Source: Anaerolineales bacterium (GTDB lineage Bacteria > Chloroflexota > Anaerolineae > Anaerolineales > DRMV01). From it: 7,895 nt of DNA. The notes beneath the pieces are model-generated. The model saw only the letters and a list, made by a program, of their open reading frames with translations. It ran no database searches and was not told the DNA's origin. Position 1 is the first letter of the stretch. Each line of letters begins with the position of its first letter. Made by a program: the position numbers and the translations under genes. Shown here one piece after another: positions 7,884 to 7,895 of the stretch. The stretch is taken from NCBI GenBank assembly GCA_015491595.1, contig WFVP01000438.1:1-7895 (forward strand). The letters run 5' to 3'.

Positions 7884-7895
7884 GCGCCCTTCAGG

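Noticed and set aside
1..7895. A defence system, mobile element, CRISPR array or riboswitch hidden in the region.
   Set aside because: There is no non-coding stretch of more than 19 bases between genes, no repeats of useful length were seen, and all genes except one fall in housekeeping or metabolic/envelope families.

Overview
The window reads as compact, high-GC bacterial chromosome with almost no non-coding DNA. It holds six protein genes: one on the plus strand, cut by the left edge, and five on the minus strand packed as an apparent operon. The protein mix is a selenocysteine-specific elongation factor, a predicted F420-dependent luciferase-like oxidoreductase and a PyrB whose wording recalls that of anaerobic Chloroflexota (Anaerolineae-like). 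Together with Arg/Leu/Trp-rich protein composition, this suggests a Chloroflexota bacterium, possibly thermophilic. That placement comes from remembered family resemblance, not a search, and is moderate at best.

Layout from left to right: (1) positions 2-955, plus strand, the nearly complete aspartate carbamoyltransferase gene pyrB, lacking only its extreme N-terminus. (2) A 16-base gap, where pyrB and the minus-strand operon meet tail to tail. (3) Positions 972-7883, minus strand, read from right to left: selB (7883-6003); an MgtC/SapB plus DUF4010 membrane protein (5983-4688); an unrecognised 226-residue membrane protein (4675-3995); a large GT-C/GT39-like membrane glycosyltransferase (3985-1994); and a TIGR03617-like F420-dependent LLM oxidoreductase (1997-972). 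The gaps inside this set are 19, 12 and 9 bases, followed by a 4-base ATGA overlap.

How they fit together: pyrB catalyses the committed step of pyrimidine synthesis and looks unrelated to the opposite-strand genes. selB implies the cell makes selenoproteins, but no selA, selD, selC tRNA or selenoprotein gene is in view. The three consecutive membrane proteins point to a cell-envelope theme (ion or envelope homeostasis, an unknown membrane factor, and transfer of sugar from a lipid carrier). The final oxidoreductase is translationally coupled to the glycosyltransferase. No shared pathway can be proven from the sequence.

I found no RNA genes, CRISPR arrays, insertion sequences, phage genes, origins or convincing terminators. 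There is no gene-free stretch longer than 19 bases, apart from the last 12 bases at the right edge. This is mostly an ordinary core-genome region. The least explained item is the 226-residue membrane protein.
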